64,000 nt of DNA from Enterobacter sp. EA-1 (GTDB lineage: Bacteria; Pseudomonadota; Gammaproteobacteria; Enterobacterales; Enterobacteriaceae): the NCBI GenBank assembly GCA_002886105.1, contig CP025776.1, positions 3,286,001-3,350,000 of the forward strand. Direction: 5' to 3'. A program made the position numbers and the translations under genes. How positions within the stretch are numbered: position 1 is the first letter of the stretch; each line of letters opens with the position of its first letter. The notes below the pieces were generated by a model. It saw only the letters and a list, made by a program, of their open reading frames with translations. It did not search any database and was not told where the DNA came from. Positions 26,246-41,681 of this stretch are shown here, piece after piece.

Positions 26246-26280
26246 TACGGGGCAATTTCATTGCCCCGTTTTATTATTTT
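26246..26280 (+). terminator. Intrinsic terminator after ycaO
   Basis: ACGGGGCAA pairs with TTGCCCCGT around TTTCA and is followed by TTTATTATTTT, about 50 bases after the ycaO stop. Confidence 0.85.
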
Positions 26281-26450
26281 GGCAATGACGGCCAGATGTA
26301 ATATTTAGGTTAAATATGGGTAAATATTAATATCCCCCCAATCTAATATTGTTACTTCTTATGGCAATTACTCCATTTTAATTAACTGTTTTTTGGGAGG
26401 CGTCATAAAAAATTCAACTCTTTTGCAACTTTTAAACTTTATTTTTTATT

Positions 26451-26464
26451 TTGATAATCAACAA
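26451..26464 (+). promoter_or_regulatory. Candidate upstream FNR site for focA
   Basis: TTGATAATCAACAA matches the FNR consensus TTGAT-N4-ATCAA at nine of ten specified bases. It lies 135 bases before the focA start. FNR control of focA-pflB is well known in E. coli; that this copy is bound is inferred. Confidence 0.5.
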
Positions 26465-26524
26465 GTTACTCCGCATTCGTAGAAAAACCACGCGCTTTGC
26501 GGTCCTATAAGCCGAGGGCGAGAT

Positions 26525-26538
26525 ATGATCCATATCAA
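26525..26538 (+). promoter_or_regulatory. Candidate FNR site overlapping the focA promoter
   Basis: ATGATCCATATCAA matches the FNR consensus at nine of ten specified bases and sits just upstream of a TATAAT box at 26548. Confidence 0.55.
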
Positions 26539-26598
26539 ATTCTCTTCTATAATGCTTTGTTAGTATCTCGTCGCCGACTTAATAAAGAGAGAGTTAGT

Positions 26599-27459
26599 GT
26601 GAAAGCTGACAACCCTTTTGATCTTATTCTTCCAGCAGAGATGGCGAAAGTTGCCGAAGAAGCTGGTGTCTATAAAGCGACTAAACATCCGCTTAAGACT
26701 TTCTACACCGGCGATCACCGCAGGTGTGTTTATCTCCATTGCTTTTGTTTTCTATATCACTGCTACCACCGGTACAGCGACGATGCCGTTCGGTATTGCT
26801 AAACTGATTGGTGGTATCTGCTTCTCACTGGGGTTGATCCTTTGCATCATCTGCGGTGCCGATCTTTTTACATCCACCGTACTGATTGTGGTGGCAAAAG
26901 CCAGTGGGCGCATCACCTCGGGGGCAACTGGCCCGTAACTGGGTGAACGTCTATGTCGGTAACCCTGGTGGGGGCACTGCTGTTTGTGCTGTTAATGTGG
27001 TTGTCTGGCGAGTATATGGTCGCCAATGGCGGTTGGGGCCTGAACGTCCTGCAAACTGCCGACCACAAGCTGCACCATACATTTGTTGAAGCGGTTGCGC
27101 TGGGTATTCTGGCGAACCTGATGGTCTGTCTGGCCGTGTGGATGAGTTATTCCGGCCGCAGCCTGATGGATAAAGCGATGATTATGGTGCTGCCGGTTGC
27201 GATGTTTGTCGCCAGCGGTTTTGAGCACAGCATTGCAAACATGTTTATGATCCCGATGGGTATCGTAATCCGCAACTTTGCGAGCCCGGAGTTCTGGACC
27301 GCAGTTGGTTCCAGCCCGGAAAGTTTTTCTCATCTGACTATTGCGAATTTCATCACCGATAACCTGATCCCTGTAACAATCGGGAATATCATAGGTGGAG
27401 GGTTATTAGTCGGGTTGACATACTGGGTCATTTACCTGCGTGGCAACGATCATCATTAA
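26599..27459 (+). CDS. focA: Formate channel FocA (frame-broken)
   Basis: FocA is the pentameric inner-membrane formate channel of the FNT family, used in mixed-acid fermentation. The GTG start, as in E. coli, gives MKADNPFDLILPAEMAKVAE. Six membrane helices are seen, with the FNT stretches GVFISIAFVFYITATTGT, FSLGLILCIICGADLFTS, GFEHSIANMFMIPMG and NIIGGGLLVGLTYWV. Breaks lie near 26715, 26918 (CCTCGGGGG for CCTGGGG, restoring RITWGQLARNWV) and 26965. The span fits 285 residues. It is followed by pflB after 52 bases, so the two are cotranscribed. Confidence 0.95.
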
Positions 27460-27511
27460 TGGTTGTTTCAGGCAGTAAATAAAAAAATCCACTTAAGAAG
27501 GTAGGTGTTAC

Positions 27512-29796
27512 ATGTCCGAGCTTAATGAAAAATTAGCCACAGCACGGGAAGGTTTTGCGAAAGGCGATTGGCAGAATGCAGTAAACGTACGCGACTTTAT
27601 CCAGAAAAACTACACCCCGTACGAAGGCGACGAGTCCTTCGGCTGGCGCAACTGATGCGACCACCAAGCTGTGGGACAAAGTAATGGAAGGCGTTAAACT
27701 GGAAAACCGCACCCATGCGCCAGTTGATTTCGACACCTCCGTTGCCTCTACCATCACTTCTCACGACGCTGGCTACATCAACAAAGCGCTGGAGAAAATC
27801 GTTGGTCTGCAAACTGAAGCTCCGCTGAAACGCGCCATCATCCCGTTTGGCGGGATCAAAATGGTTGAAGGTTCTTGCAAAGCGTACAACCGCGAGCTGG
27901 ACCCTGCTCTGAAAAAATCTTCACCGAATACCGCAAAACCCATAACCCGGGGCGTATTTGATGTTTACACCAAAGACATCCTGAACTGCCGTAAATCTGG
28001 TGTTCTGACTGGTCTGCCGGATGCCTATGGCCGTGGTCGTATCATCGGTGACTACCGTCGCGTTGCGCTGTACGGTATCGACTTCCTGATGAAAGACAAA
28101 TACGCTCAGTTCCTGTCCCTGCAGTCTGACATGGAAAATGGCGTTAACCCACGGAAGCGACTATCCGTCTGCGCGAAGAGATCGCTGAACAGCATCGCGC
28201 ACTGGGTCAGATCAAAGAGATGGCCGCTAAATACGGCTGCGATATCTCTGCTCCGGCAACCAACGCTCAGGAAGCTATCCAGTGGACCTACTTCGGCTAC
28301 ACCGGCCGCTGTTAAGTCTCAGAACGGCGCTGCAATGTCCTTCGGTCGCGTATCCACCTTCACCGGACGTGTACATCGAACGTGACCTGAAAGCAGGCAA
28401 AATCACTGAACAAGACGCGCAGGAAATGATTGACCACCCGGTTATGAAACTGCGTATGGTTCGCTTCCTGCGTACCCCCTGGAGTATGATGAACTGTTCT
28501 CTGGCGACCCGATTTGGGCAACTGAATCTATCGGCGGTATGGGCGTTGACGGCCGTACTCTGGTTTCCAAAAACAGCTTCCGTTTCCTGAACACCCTGTA
28601 CACCATGGGGCCGTCTCCGGAGCCGAACATCACTGTTCTGTGGTCTGAAAAACTGCCGCTGAACTTCAAAAAATTCGCTGCTAAAGTCTCCATCGACACC
28701 TCTTCTCTGCAATACGAGAACGACGATCTGATGCGTCCGGACTTCAACAACGATGACTACGCAATTGCTTGCTGCGTGAGCCCGATGGTTGTGGGTAAAC
28801 AAATGCAGTTCTTTGGTGCTCGTGCTAACTGGCGAAAACCATGCTGTATGCAATCAACGGCGGTGTTGATGAAAAACTGAAAATGCAGGTTGGTCCGAAA
28901 ACTGAACCAATCAAAGGCGACGTGCTGAAGTTTGATGAAGTTATGGATCGTATGGATCACTTCATGGACTGGCTGGCTAAACAGTATGTCACTGCACTGA
29001 ACGTTATTCACTACATGCATGACAAATACAGCTACGAAGCTTCTCTGATGGCGCTGCACGATCGCGACGTTATCCGTACCATGGCTTGTGGTATCGCTGG
29101 TCTGTCTGTAGCAGCTGACTCCCTGTCTGCTATCAAATACGCGAAAGTTAAACCGATTCGTGACGAAGACGGTCTGGCTATCGACTTCGAAATCGAAGGC
29201 GAATACCCGCAGTTTGGTAACAACGACGCTCGCGTTGATGACATGGCTGTTGACTGGTTGAACGTTTCATGAAGAAAATTCAGAAACTGACCACCTACCG
29301 CAATGCTATCCCGACTCAGTCTGTTCTGACCATCACCTCTAACGTAGTGTATGGTAAGAAAACCGGTAACACCCCTGACGGTCGTCGTGCTGGCGCGCCG
29401 TTCGGACCGGGTGCTAACCCGATGCACGGTCGTGACCAGAAAGGTGCTGTCGCCTCTCTGACCTCCGTTGCTAAACTGCCGTTCGCTTACGCTAAAGATG
29501 GTATCTCTTACACCTTCTCTATCGTGCCGAATGCGCTGGGTAAAGACGACGAAGTGCGTAAAACCAACTGGCTGGCCTGATGGATGGTTATTTCCACCAT
29601 GAAGCGTCCATCGAAGGTGGTCAGCACCTGAACGTGAACGTGATGAACCGCGAAATGCTGCTCGACGCGATGGAAAACCCGGAAAAATATCCGCAGTTGA
29701 CCATCCGTGTGTCTGGTTACGCAGTGCGTTTTAACTCCCCTGACGAAAGAACAGCAGCAGGACGTTATTACCCGTACTTTCACTCAGACCATGTAA
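27512..29796 (+). CDS. pflB: Formate acetyltransferase (pyruvate formate-lyase) PflB (frame-broken)
   Basis: PflB is the glycyl-radical enzyme that cleaves pyruvate to acetyl-CoA and formate under anaerobiosis. The two active-site cysteines are in [11 protein letters not shown], and the glycyl-radical loop near the C-terminus reads RVSGYAVRF. The start [11 protein letters not shown] matches E. coli; residue 12-13 reads Arg where orthologs have Trp, at an expected CCTGG now read CACGG. Breaks lie near 27648, 27935, 28150, 28305, 28365, 28480, 28830, 29265, 29570 and 29745. The corrected end is ITRTFTQTM. The span fits 760 residues. Confidence 0.97.
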
Positions 29797-29834
29797 TGGT
29801 ATTGACTGAAATCGCGAAGTAAAAGCGTATACTG

Positions 29835-29862
29835 AAGGCTCCCACGCAAGTGGGGCCTTTTA
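29835..29862 (+). terminator. Intrinsic terminator after pflB
   Basis: AAGGCTCCCAC pairs imperfectly with GTGGGGCCTT around GCAA and is followed by TTTT. It separates pflB from pflA, which is read at lower levels in E. coli. Confidence 0.7.
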
Positions 29863-29985
29863 CCTGAAGTATGCTTTGCCAGCCATCTCTGCTCACTGGA
29901 TGCCTGCCAAAACAGACTTAGCGCAGAAGGAATCAAACTGCGCAGACACAGGCCCCGGATGGGCCATATCTGGAGAAACACCGCA

Positions 29986-30731
29986 ATGTCAGTTATTGGT
30001 CGCATTCACTCCTTTGAATCCTGCGGCACGGTCGACGGCCCGGGCATCCGCTTTATTACCTTCTTCCGAGGGTTGCCTGATGCGCTGCCTCTACTGCCAT
30101 AATCGCGATACACTGGGATACGCACGGTGGGAAAGAAATCACCGTTGAAGATCTGATGAGCGATGTTGTTACCTACCGTCACTTTATGAATGCGTCCGGA
30201 GGCGGCGTAACCGCATCCGGCGGCGAAGCCATCTTGCAGGCGGAATTTGTCCGTGACTGGTTCCGCGCCTGCAAGAAAGAAGGCATTCATACTTGCACCG
30301 GACACCAATGGTTTTGTTCGCCGTTACGATCCGGTGATTGACGAACTGCTGGAAGTGACCGACCCGGTGATGCTCGATCTGAAGCAAATGAACGATGAGA
30401 TCCACCAGAACCCTCGGTTGGCGTCTCTAACCATCGTACTCTCGAGTTCGCACAGTATCTGTCGAAGAAAAATATCAACGTGTGGATCCGTTACGTCGTG
30501 GTGCCGGGCTGGTCTGATGATGATGACTCCGCCCACCGCACGGGCGAGTTTACCCGCGATATGGGCAATGTTGAGAAAATCGAGCTGCTGCCCTATCACG
30601 AACTGGGTAAACATAAATGGGTGGCGATGGGTGAAGAGTACAAGCTGGACGGTGTGAAGCCGCCGAAGAAAGAGACCATGGAACGCGTCAAAGGCATACT
30701 AGAGCAGTACGGCCACAAAGTGATGTACTGA
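29986..30731 (+). CDS. pflA: Pyruvate formate-lyase activating enzyme PflA (frame-broken)
   Basis: PflA is the radical-SAM enzyme that installs the glycyl radical on PflB. The iron-sulfur motif CLMRCLYC (Cx3Cx2C) lies after [19 protein letters not shown], and [11 protein letters not shown] is the SAM-binding GGE region. The start [14 protein letters not shown] matches E. coli. Breaks include 30065, 30125, 30296-30301 (CACCGG for CCTGG, restoring [14 protein letters not shown]) and 30411-30417 (CCCTCGG for CCTGG, restoring [16 protein letters not shown]). It ends EQYGHKVMY, followed by a strong terminator. Confidence 0.96.
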
Positions 30732-30742
30732 TCGCGATTAAC

Positions 30743-30780
30743 GCCAAAAAAGCCGCAACGTTGTGTCGCGGCTTTTTTAT
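30743..30780 (+). terminator. Bidirectional terminator between pflA and ycaD
   Basis: AAAAAAGCCGC pairs with GCGGCTTTTTT. A and T runs flank both sides and the two genes converge on it, so it can serve both strands. Confidence 0.88.
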
Positions 30781-30789
30781 CGCTGCCAA

Positions 30790-31944
30790 TCAGGCATGCG
30801 CCACCGGCGTCGGATGATGGCCTGCTTTGCGCATCAGCATTACCAGATAGATAAACGACACACCCGCGATCATGATGAACAACAGGCTGTCTGAATAACT
30901 CTGCATCAGCATCGCGGTCAGCGTCGGGCCAAGCAGGCTGCCAATGGTATAGCTCAGCAGCAACGCCTGATTCATTGCGACCAGTTGGTGGTGTTCGACT
31001 TTTTCGCAGGCCCAGTGCCATTGCCACCGGATAAAGCGTAAAACCCGCCGTGCCGAGCACAAACAGCGCGGGAGCCATTGCCGCATTGCTTAACATGGCG
31101 AAACAGCCAACGATCACCACAAACACCTGCACGCGCAGCACCAGCAAACGGCCAAAACGATCCGCCGGGGGCGGCCAATAGAGCCACTGCCCTACAATAC
31201 CGGCGCTGACCAGCAATGCCATCCAGAAGCCGATCCTGAATCGCTAATCCCCCTCGGTGCGAAAGATAGAGCGGCATCAGGCCGTACAGCGAGCCAAGGA
31301 TAATCCCGGAGATAATGCAGCCATTTACGCCCAGCCGCGCCTGCCGCAGACGCAACATCGGCCATACCGACGTGGCGCCTTGCTCTTCACTGTGTTGATT
31401 CACAATACGGGTGAACAACAGAGGCAAAATCGCTGCCAGCACCAGCCCGGTGGTCCAGGCAGTACACTCATCAGTTCCGTCGGCAATTTGCTGACCATCA
31501 CCTGACCCAGCACTGTACCCACGTAATAAACCATCATATATGCCGCCAGCAGTCGACCGCGGTTGCGTGACGTGCCGCTGCACATCAGCCCACTTTCAAC
31601 CACCACCCAAATCATCGCGCAGCCCACACCGGCGATAAAACGCCGGTGCCATCCAGCTCCAGAAGCCCACCATCAGCCCCAGCCCGATACACCCGGCGGC
31701 AAAAGATCAGCGACGCAATGTAATAGCTGCGGTTAAACCCCCAGACGGCGGATCAAACGCCCCGTCAGCAGCGTACCCAACAGGTTACCGGTGAAGTATG
31801 AGGAGCCCACCATCCCCACCTGCCGGTAGGCAGATCTTCATGGGCGAGCCAAAGCGGCACAAGCGTATTCAGCGTTGCAATCGCCAGCGTCAACAGCATC
31901 AGGCCACAGAGCAATAACAGCACTGGCCGGGTATAGGTGGACAT
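30790..31944 (-). CDS. ycaD: YcaD, MFS transporter (frame-broken)
   Basis: YcaD is an inner-membrane major facilitator protein of unknown substrate, about 382 residues with 12 helices. The start [21 protein letters not shown] and end HHPTPVAHA match E. coli. [24 protein letters not shown] (read in parts) is the loop between helices 4 and 5, and [13 protein letters not shown] is the MFS signature loop. Breaks lie near 31005, 31175, 31230-31255 (CCGAGG-type error restoring LYLSHQGIS), 31460, 31640-31710 and 31820. In E. coli dmsABC lies between ycaD and serS; it is absent here. Confidence 0.88.
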
Positions 31945-32196
31945 GGATAAAAACCGTGAGGAAGTTCAGAAGTCGTGCGCATCATGCCACTGGCAAAAAC
32001 ATTGTCAATCCGCTGTTTTTCGGGGGCAGACACGTTTTGCACCACGACGATTGATAAAACTTATCCAGTGTCGTGATTACATGATAAAAACCGTTTCAGT
32101 CGGTTGATTATGAAAGACTATTCCGAGGAATAAGGCGGAATTGTCAGTCGAAAAAATTCATGGTGATTTTTCAGCTGGAAGTCGCTGAAAAGGCAG
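31945..32196. other. Gene-free spacer between ycaD and serS
   Basis: About 250 bases with no credible ORF on either strand. It probably holds the ycaD promoter. In E. coli K-12 this interval carries dmsABC and several ycaK/ycaM/ycaN-type genes, none of which leave a trace here. Confidence 0.55.
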
Positions 32197-32222
32197 TAAA
32201 AAGCGCCCGCAGGCGCTTTTCA
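32196..32222 (-). terminator. Intrinsic terminator after serS
   Basis: AAAAGCGCC pairs with GGCGCTTTTT around TGCG on the minus strand, 20 bases after the serS stop. Confidence 0.85.
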
Positions 32223-32241
32223 GGAACATCGGTAACAGCGA

Positions 32242-34977
<2,736 letters not shown>

Positions 34978-34986
34978 GCGCGCCTC

Positions 34987-35598
34987 TTACTTACGTTGAT
35001 CGTCAACCGTTACGCCCTGCGGCGGGGGTAAAGGTGAATTTCGAAGCATCAACGGTGCCGTTTTGTTGTGATTTCAATTGATAGCTGCTGCGCTGGTCAT
35101 CCTGTTCAATCGCGCTGAACTGGTGGATGGTGCCATCACGGCCAACGTTGATGGTAAATTGTTTCAGATTGCCGTTGCTGCCTTTCGGCGTCAGCACAAA
35201 GTCGTCGCCATTTTGCACAATGTTGTACTGCTGCCAGTCGCTGGCCCGTTGCGGGCAATCAGCATAAACGGGGTGTTGCCGGTTGCGTCTTTTCAGCCAG
35301 TCGCTGTCGCTTGCTCCAACAAACGGGTTATAGAACCACAGGGTTTTGCCGTCGGAAACCAGTACGCTTTCATCCGGTTGTGTCATATGCCAGTTAAACA
35401 GATTCGGGCGTTTTACCCACAGATCTCCTTGTCCTTCCTGCACTGCCGCTCCGCTGCCATCCGTCACTTTCTGGGTAAAGCTGGCGTGGAAACTGCTGAC
35501 TTTATCGAGACGGCTTTTCAGATCGCTGGAAGCATCCGCCCATGCATTGCTGACTAACAGACTGCCCATCAATGCACACACCATGGCGATTTTTTCAT
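34987..35598 (-). CDS. lolA: Outer-membrane lipoprotein carrier LolA (frame-broken)
   Basis: LolA carries lipoproteins across the periplasm from LolCDE to LolB. After restoring one A in the start region, the signal peptide reads [21 protein letters not shown]. The mature start [20 protein letters not shown], then [20 protein letters not shown] and [19 protein letters not shown], match E. coli. The span is exactly that of the 203-residue E. coli gene. Breaks lie near 35020, 35250-35300 and 35597. It sits between ftsK and rarA. Confidence 0.94.
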
Positions 35599-35717
35599 TG
35601 TCATTCCTCAAATACGTCACTCCCGATGTAGAGAATACTTCTGTCACTCTAAGCGCCGTGCGGGTGGAGTGACAGAAGAAAAAGGTTGAATTTCTACTTA
35701 TTTACCCATCTTTGCAA

Positions 35718-38700
35718 TCAATCAAACGGCGGCGGCGCCAGTACCTCACGGTTACCGTTGTGCCCCTGCTCGCTGACAATCCCCTGCGCTTCCATCTGCT
35801 CGATTATGCGCGCTGCACGGTTATAACCGATGCGGAACTGACGCTGTACACCGGAGATAGAGGCTTTACGTTTTTCGGTGACGAAGTTAACAGCCCCCGG
35901 TCGAATAACGGATCCAGCTCTTCACCACCGTCAAAACCACCGCCTGCGCCACCTCGCTTTCGCTGTCTGAGGTGATGCCATCGACATACTGCGGACGACC
36001 ACGCGCTTTCCAGTCCTGCACCACCGCATGCACTTCCCCGGTCGCGAACAAACGCACCGTGCACGCGCACGGGCGCAGAGGTGGAGTTCGGCCCGGAATA
36101 GAGCATATCGCCCATACCGAGCAGGGATTCCGCTCCGCCCTCGGTCAAGAATGGTACGCGAGTCAATTTTGCTCGACACGGTAAAGGCAATACGCGTTGG
36201 TATATTCGCTTTAATCAGGCCGGTGATAACGTCAACGGAAGGACGCTGGGTCGCCAGTACCCGGTGTGAATACCGGCGGCACGAGCTTTCTGCGCCAGAC
36301 GCGCAATCAGTTCTTCCACTTTTTGCCGACGGTCATCATCAGGTCAGCAAATTCGTCCACCAGCACCACGATATACGGCAGTTTTTCCAGCACCGGATGT
36401 TGCACATCCATGCTATCGCCAGTTTCCAGTACGGATCCGGGATCGGACGGCCCATTCGCGCAGCTTCGGCAATCTTTTCGTTATAACCCGCCGGGTTACG
36501 AACACCGAGTGCGGACATCAGCTTATAGCGACGTTCCATCTCGTTGACACTCCAGCGCAGGGCGTTGGCGGCGTCTTTCATATCTGTAACCACTTCGGTC
36601 AACAGATGAGGAATGCCTTCGTAAACGGAAAGCTCCAGCATTTTCGGGTCGATCATAATAAAGCGCACCTCTTCCGGCGTCGCTTTATACAGCATGCTGA
36701 GGATCATCGCGTTGACGCCCACTGACTTACCGGAACCGGTAGTACCGGCCACCAGCAAGTGCGGCATCTTCGCCAAATCGGCAATCACCGGATCGCCCGC
36801 GATATCTTTCCCCAGCACCACGGTCAGTGGCGACGGGCTTTCGCGGAACTTCACGCAGTCCAGCACTTCACGCAGGTACACGGTCTGACGTTTTTGTTCG
36901 GTAATTCCGTGCCCACGTAGGCCTGCCGGGGGATCACTTCCACCACACGCACAGCAACGGTCGACAGTGAACGCGCCGCAGTCACGGGAGAGATTGGAGA
37001 TACGCGCCGCTTTCACGCCCGGCGCCAGATTCAGTTCAAAACGGGTAATAACCGGACCCGGCGAGTAGTTCACCACATCCGCTTTAATGCGGAAATCCGC
37101 CAGACGCGCTTCAACCAGACGCGCCATCTGCTCAAGCGCAAAGGTGTCCACCGGCTCGACTTCAGTCGGCGGCTGGGTCAAAAGATCCAGCGAAGGTAGA
37201 GGCGTTGTCGGTTTTTGTACCGGACGGCTGTCGCCATTACGCATTAACAGCGGGTGGATCAGACTCTCCTGCGGCTGTGGCGCAGGTTGCTGCGCCTGCT
37301 GTGCCGCAGCGTGCTGATACTGATGCTGTGCAGGCTGTTGATGATGATGCGGTTGTTGCACCGGTTGCTGATGATGCTGGACTGGCGGTTCCGGATCCGG
37401 CATCGCACCGCGTAAACAGCGGTTCACTCGGGCCGTCATCCACCAGCGCTTTCATCGGCGAGAATTCAAAGTCTTCCGGCATAAACGCCTGCATACCCGC
37501 AGGTTGTTCCCCGGAATAACGCTGCTGCTGAGAAGCGGCAAACTGACGGGCGAGTTCTGGCTTCTTCCGCCTCTTCCTCACTCAGTTGCGGCTGTGCATG
37601 ATAGTGCGGTGTATCATGATGGTACTCTTCACCGTAGCGATCGTGCTGCGTCGCGGCAAACTGGCGTGCCAGCTCATTCTGTTGCTGCAGATCCGCATCG
37701 TCGTCATCATGATGACGAACCTCTTCCTCGCGCGCGCTCTTCAGCCATACGCTGCGAAGGCAGCTTGATGCCATAGGACGCCAGTTCGCGGCGCGTGGGC
37801 ACCCGTACGCGGTTTGGCCGTGGGAGCTGCGGGCCAATCCCCTCTTTCACCTGCGGACGCGGCACGCCACCGGCAGCAAGGCTGAACACCGGAGCGGCGG
37901 CAACGGTCGCTGCAACACCGCCGGTTGCCTGCTGCACTTGCCGCCACGGGTGCTACAGGTTCGGATCGGTTGCTGGCGCAGCCGGTATAATCGGTTCGGC
38001 CGGTTTTGGTATGGGCATTGCGCTGGCGGGCTCAGGGATCGGCTGATACCCGAGGGCGGCAAGCTGTTCACGAGCGCGTTTCTCTTCCACCTCTTCAAAG
38101 TAATAAAGCGGCGGACGCCTGTTTCACCTCTTCAACAATCGGCTCCGGTTCAGGTTCCAATATCGGTTCTGGCGCAGGGGAAACCTGCGGTTCGTTCTGC
38201 CACGGCAATGGATCGTGCTGTGGAGATTGTGCGTAGAGCGCCTCTTCCTGCGGTTGCGGCGTTACTGGCGCATCCGGGATCCCGTGTCTTGCTCGACGGG
38301 TTGCTGCCATTCCGGCGACGCGTACTGTACAGGCTGGTACGGCGCATCATGAGATTCCTGCGCATACTGTGCAGGCTGCTGAGGCATCCGCAGTCACCGG
38401 CGGGGTCTGGGCATAGGGCCATTCCACTTCCGGCTGCGGCGCATGAACATAGGGGTCAGCAGGAGCGGCATAGGCCTGCGCTGCAGTGGTGGCTGCGGCG
38501 GCAGCCACTGGTGCGGCGATGCTGCGGCCATTCATCAGCGGATCGTACTCTTGCTCTGCTTCCGTCGCACGGTGCCCGGAAAACAGCACATCATCAGCGT
38601 CTGCGGGAACACCGCGCGCACTGTAAGCAATCTCGTCCTCATCGTCGTCCATTCGTTTGCCGGAGAACAACGCTTCGTCAGTTTTACGCCCCATAGGGTT

Positions 38701-39458
38701 GGCGAATTTCTCGGCGATGCGTTTACGACGCGCCAACGCGCCACGCAGAATACGGGTCCGACGGGATTCATGCGACGCGCGCTGCGGAGCATCGTGGTCC
38801 TCATCCTCATCTTCATACTCATCATCATCAACCCGGTGTCATCACGGCGGGTGCGATTGCTGGCAAAAGTAAGGATGTTAAGAATGACACTGCCAATCTT
38901 CTCGGCGATGGTGACCCGGGTGACCAACCGGTGAACAAGGTCAGACCCGCGGCCCAAATGCACAGCAGCGCAAGCGTACCGCCACTGCTGCGTAACAGCG
39001 GCTGCAGCGTGGTGCTCAGCAGACTGCCAATCACGCCGCCGGAGGCAAAATACCAGATATCGTCTGCGTTGATGGCCGCCAGACCACGAGGTCAGGATCA
39101 GTGCCAACGCACCAATCATGCGCAACGAGACGGCGAAATAGTCAATGTAGTCTTCACTGGCCCGGTGGCGATAGGCGAACCAACAACCGCCAGCAATGAT
39201 CACCGGGATGGTGTACGCCATCACGCCAAAGATGAAAAACAGCGTATCTGCCAGCCATGCGCGGCACCGCCCAGATTATGGATAGGTTCATGCCACGCCG
39301 TTTGCGACCAGCTCGGGTCGGACGGGTTAAAGCTGAGGAGCGCCGCCATTAGCCAAACGGCAAAAGTGAAACGAGGATCAGCAACGCCTCCGAGTCGACG
39401 CCCGCTGCTTAACTTGGTCAGTGTGACTTCTTTGTCTTCTGTGTATTCCTCGGCTCAA
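35718..39458 (-). CDS. ftsK: DNA translocase FtsK (frame-broken)
   Basis: FtsK couples division to chromosome dimer resolution. The start is TTG, as in E. coli; correcting CCTCGG at 39448-39453 to CCTGG gives [20 protein letters not shown]. Four N-terminal membrane helices follow. A long linker rich in Gln, Pro, His and Ala (about 36990-38850) contains repeats such as QQPHHHQQP. The C-terminal RecA-like motor has Walker [16 protein letters not shown], and the gamma domain [20 protein letters not shown] binds KOPS. At about 1247 codons it is shorter than the 1329 of E. coli, mostly in the linker. There are more than a dozen breaks. Confidence 0.95.
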
Positions 39459-39490
39459 GACAGGCTCTCCAGTCCTTGATGCTAAAACGG

Positions 39491-39522
39491 ACAACAGCGC
39501 CGGGTTTCCCCGGCACTGTTGC
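39491..39522 (-). terminator. Hairpin between lrp and ftsK
   Basis: CAACAGCGCCGGG pairs with CCCGGCACTGTTG around a short loop with one mismatch, 50 bases after the lrp stop. It has no clear U-tract. Confidence 0.55.
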
Positions 39523-39571
39523 TATGGATTAACAGTGTAATCAAAAACAGCGATTTTGCACCTGTTCCGTG

Positions 39572-40063
39572 TTAGCGCGTCTTAATTACCAGACGATTGC
39601 TCTGTTTGACTTCTTCCATCACCACATATGTGCGGGTGTCGTTAACGCCCGGCAGACGCAGCAGGGTTTCCCTAACAGTTTGCGGTAAGCCGACATATCC
39701 GGCACACGCGTTTTCAACAGGTAGTCAAAATCGCCGGAAACCAGATGACACTCTTGAATTTCTTCCAAGTTTTTGCACAGCGGAGTTAAATTGTTCAAAC
39801 ACATCCGGCGCGCCACGATTCAGAGTAATCTCAACAAAAACCAGAAGTGATGCATCCAGATAATGCGGGTTCAGCAGCGCTGTAGCCCTGAATAAACCCT
39901 TGTCTTTCCAGCCTGCGCACACGCTCAAGGCACGGCGTAGGGAAAGTCCCACTCGTTTAGAAAGCTCGACGTTGGAAATACGCCCATCTTTTGTAATTCG
40001 TTAAGAATATTACGGTCGATGCGGTCGAGATCTTTACCGAGGGCGCTTTTTACTATCTACCAT
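39572..40063 (-). CDS. lrp: Leucine-responsive regulatory protein Lrp (frame-broken)
   Basis: Lrp is the global feast/famine regulator of amino acid metabolism. It has an N-terminal helix-turn-helix and a C-terminal RAM domain. The start MVDSKKRPGKDLDRIDRNI is restored by reading CCGAGG at 40037-40042 as CCAGG. The following pieces LLNPHYLDASLLVFVEITLNRGAPDVFEQF (in two parts) and CHLVSGDFDYLLKTRVPDMS are nearly identical to E. coli. Breaks also lie near 39665, 39780, 39880, 39940 and 39990. It is divergent from trxB and upstream of ftsK. Confidence 0.95.
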
Positions 40064-41570
<1,507 letters not shown>

Positions 41571-41593
41571 TCTTTACAAGTCAGTAACAAGGT

Positions 41594-41625
41594 AAAAAGG
41601 CGACTATAAGTCGCCTTTATTTTGC
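41594..41625 (+). terminator. Intrinsic terminator after trxB
   Basis: AAAGGCGACT pairs with AGTCGCCTTT around a three-base loop and is followed by ATTTT, 25 bases after the trxB stop. Confidence 0.85.
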
Positions 41626-41681
41626 CCCGATGTAACATTGCGCAGACTAAAAATCCGATAACTTCACCTGCAAAGCGCGCA

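Larger units (their letters stand above)
26195..26598 (+). other. ycaO-focA intergenic region with anaerobic promoter signals
   Basis: This 404-base gap has no credible gene. It holds the ycaO terminator, an AT-rich stretch, and two FNR-like palindromes upstream of focA, listed separately. A TATAAT at 26548-26553 lies 17 bases after an ATGATC at 26525-26530, a plausible promoter whose -35 overlaps the second FNR-like site. E. coli focA-pfl is read from several FNR- and ArcA-controlled promoters spread over a similar leader. Confidence 0.6.

Noticed and set aside
37240-37400. Possible CRISPR or tandem repeat in ftsK
   Set aside because: The repeats are short CAG/CAT-rich codon runs in the low-complexity linker, without equal spacers.
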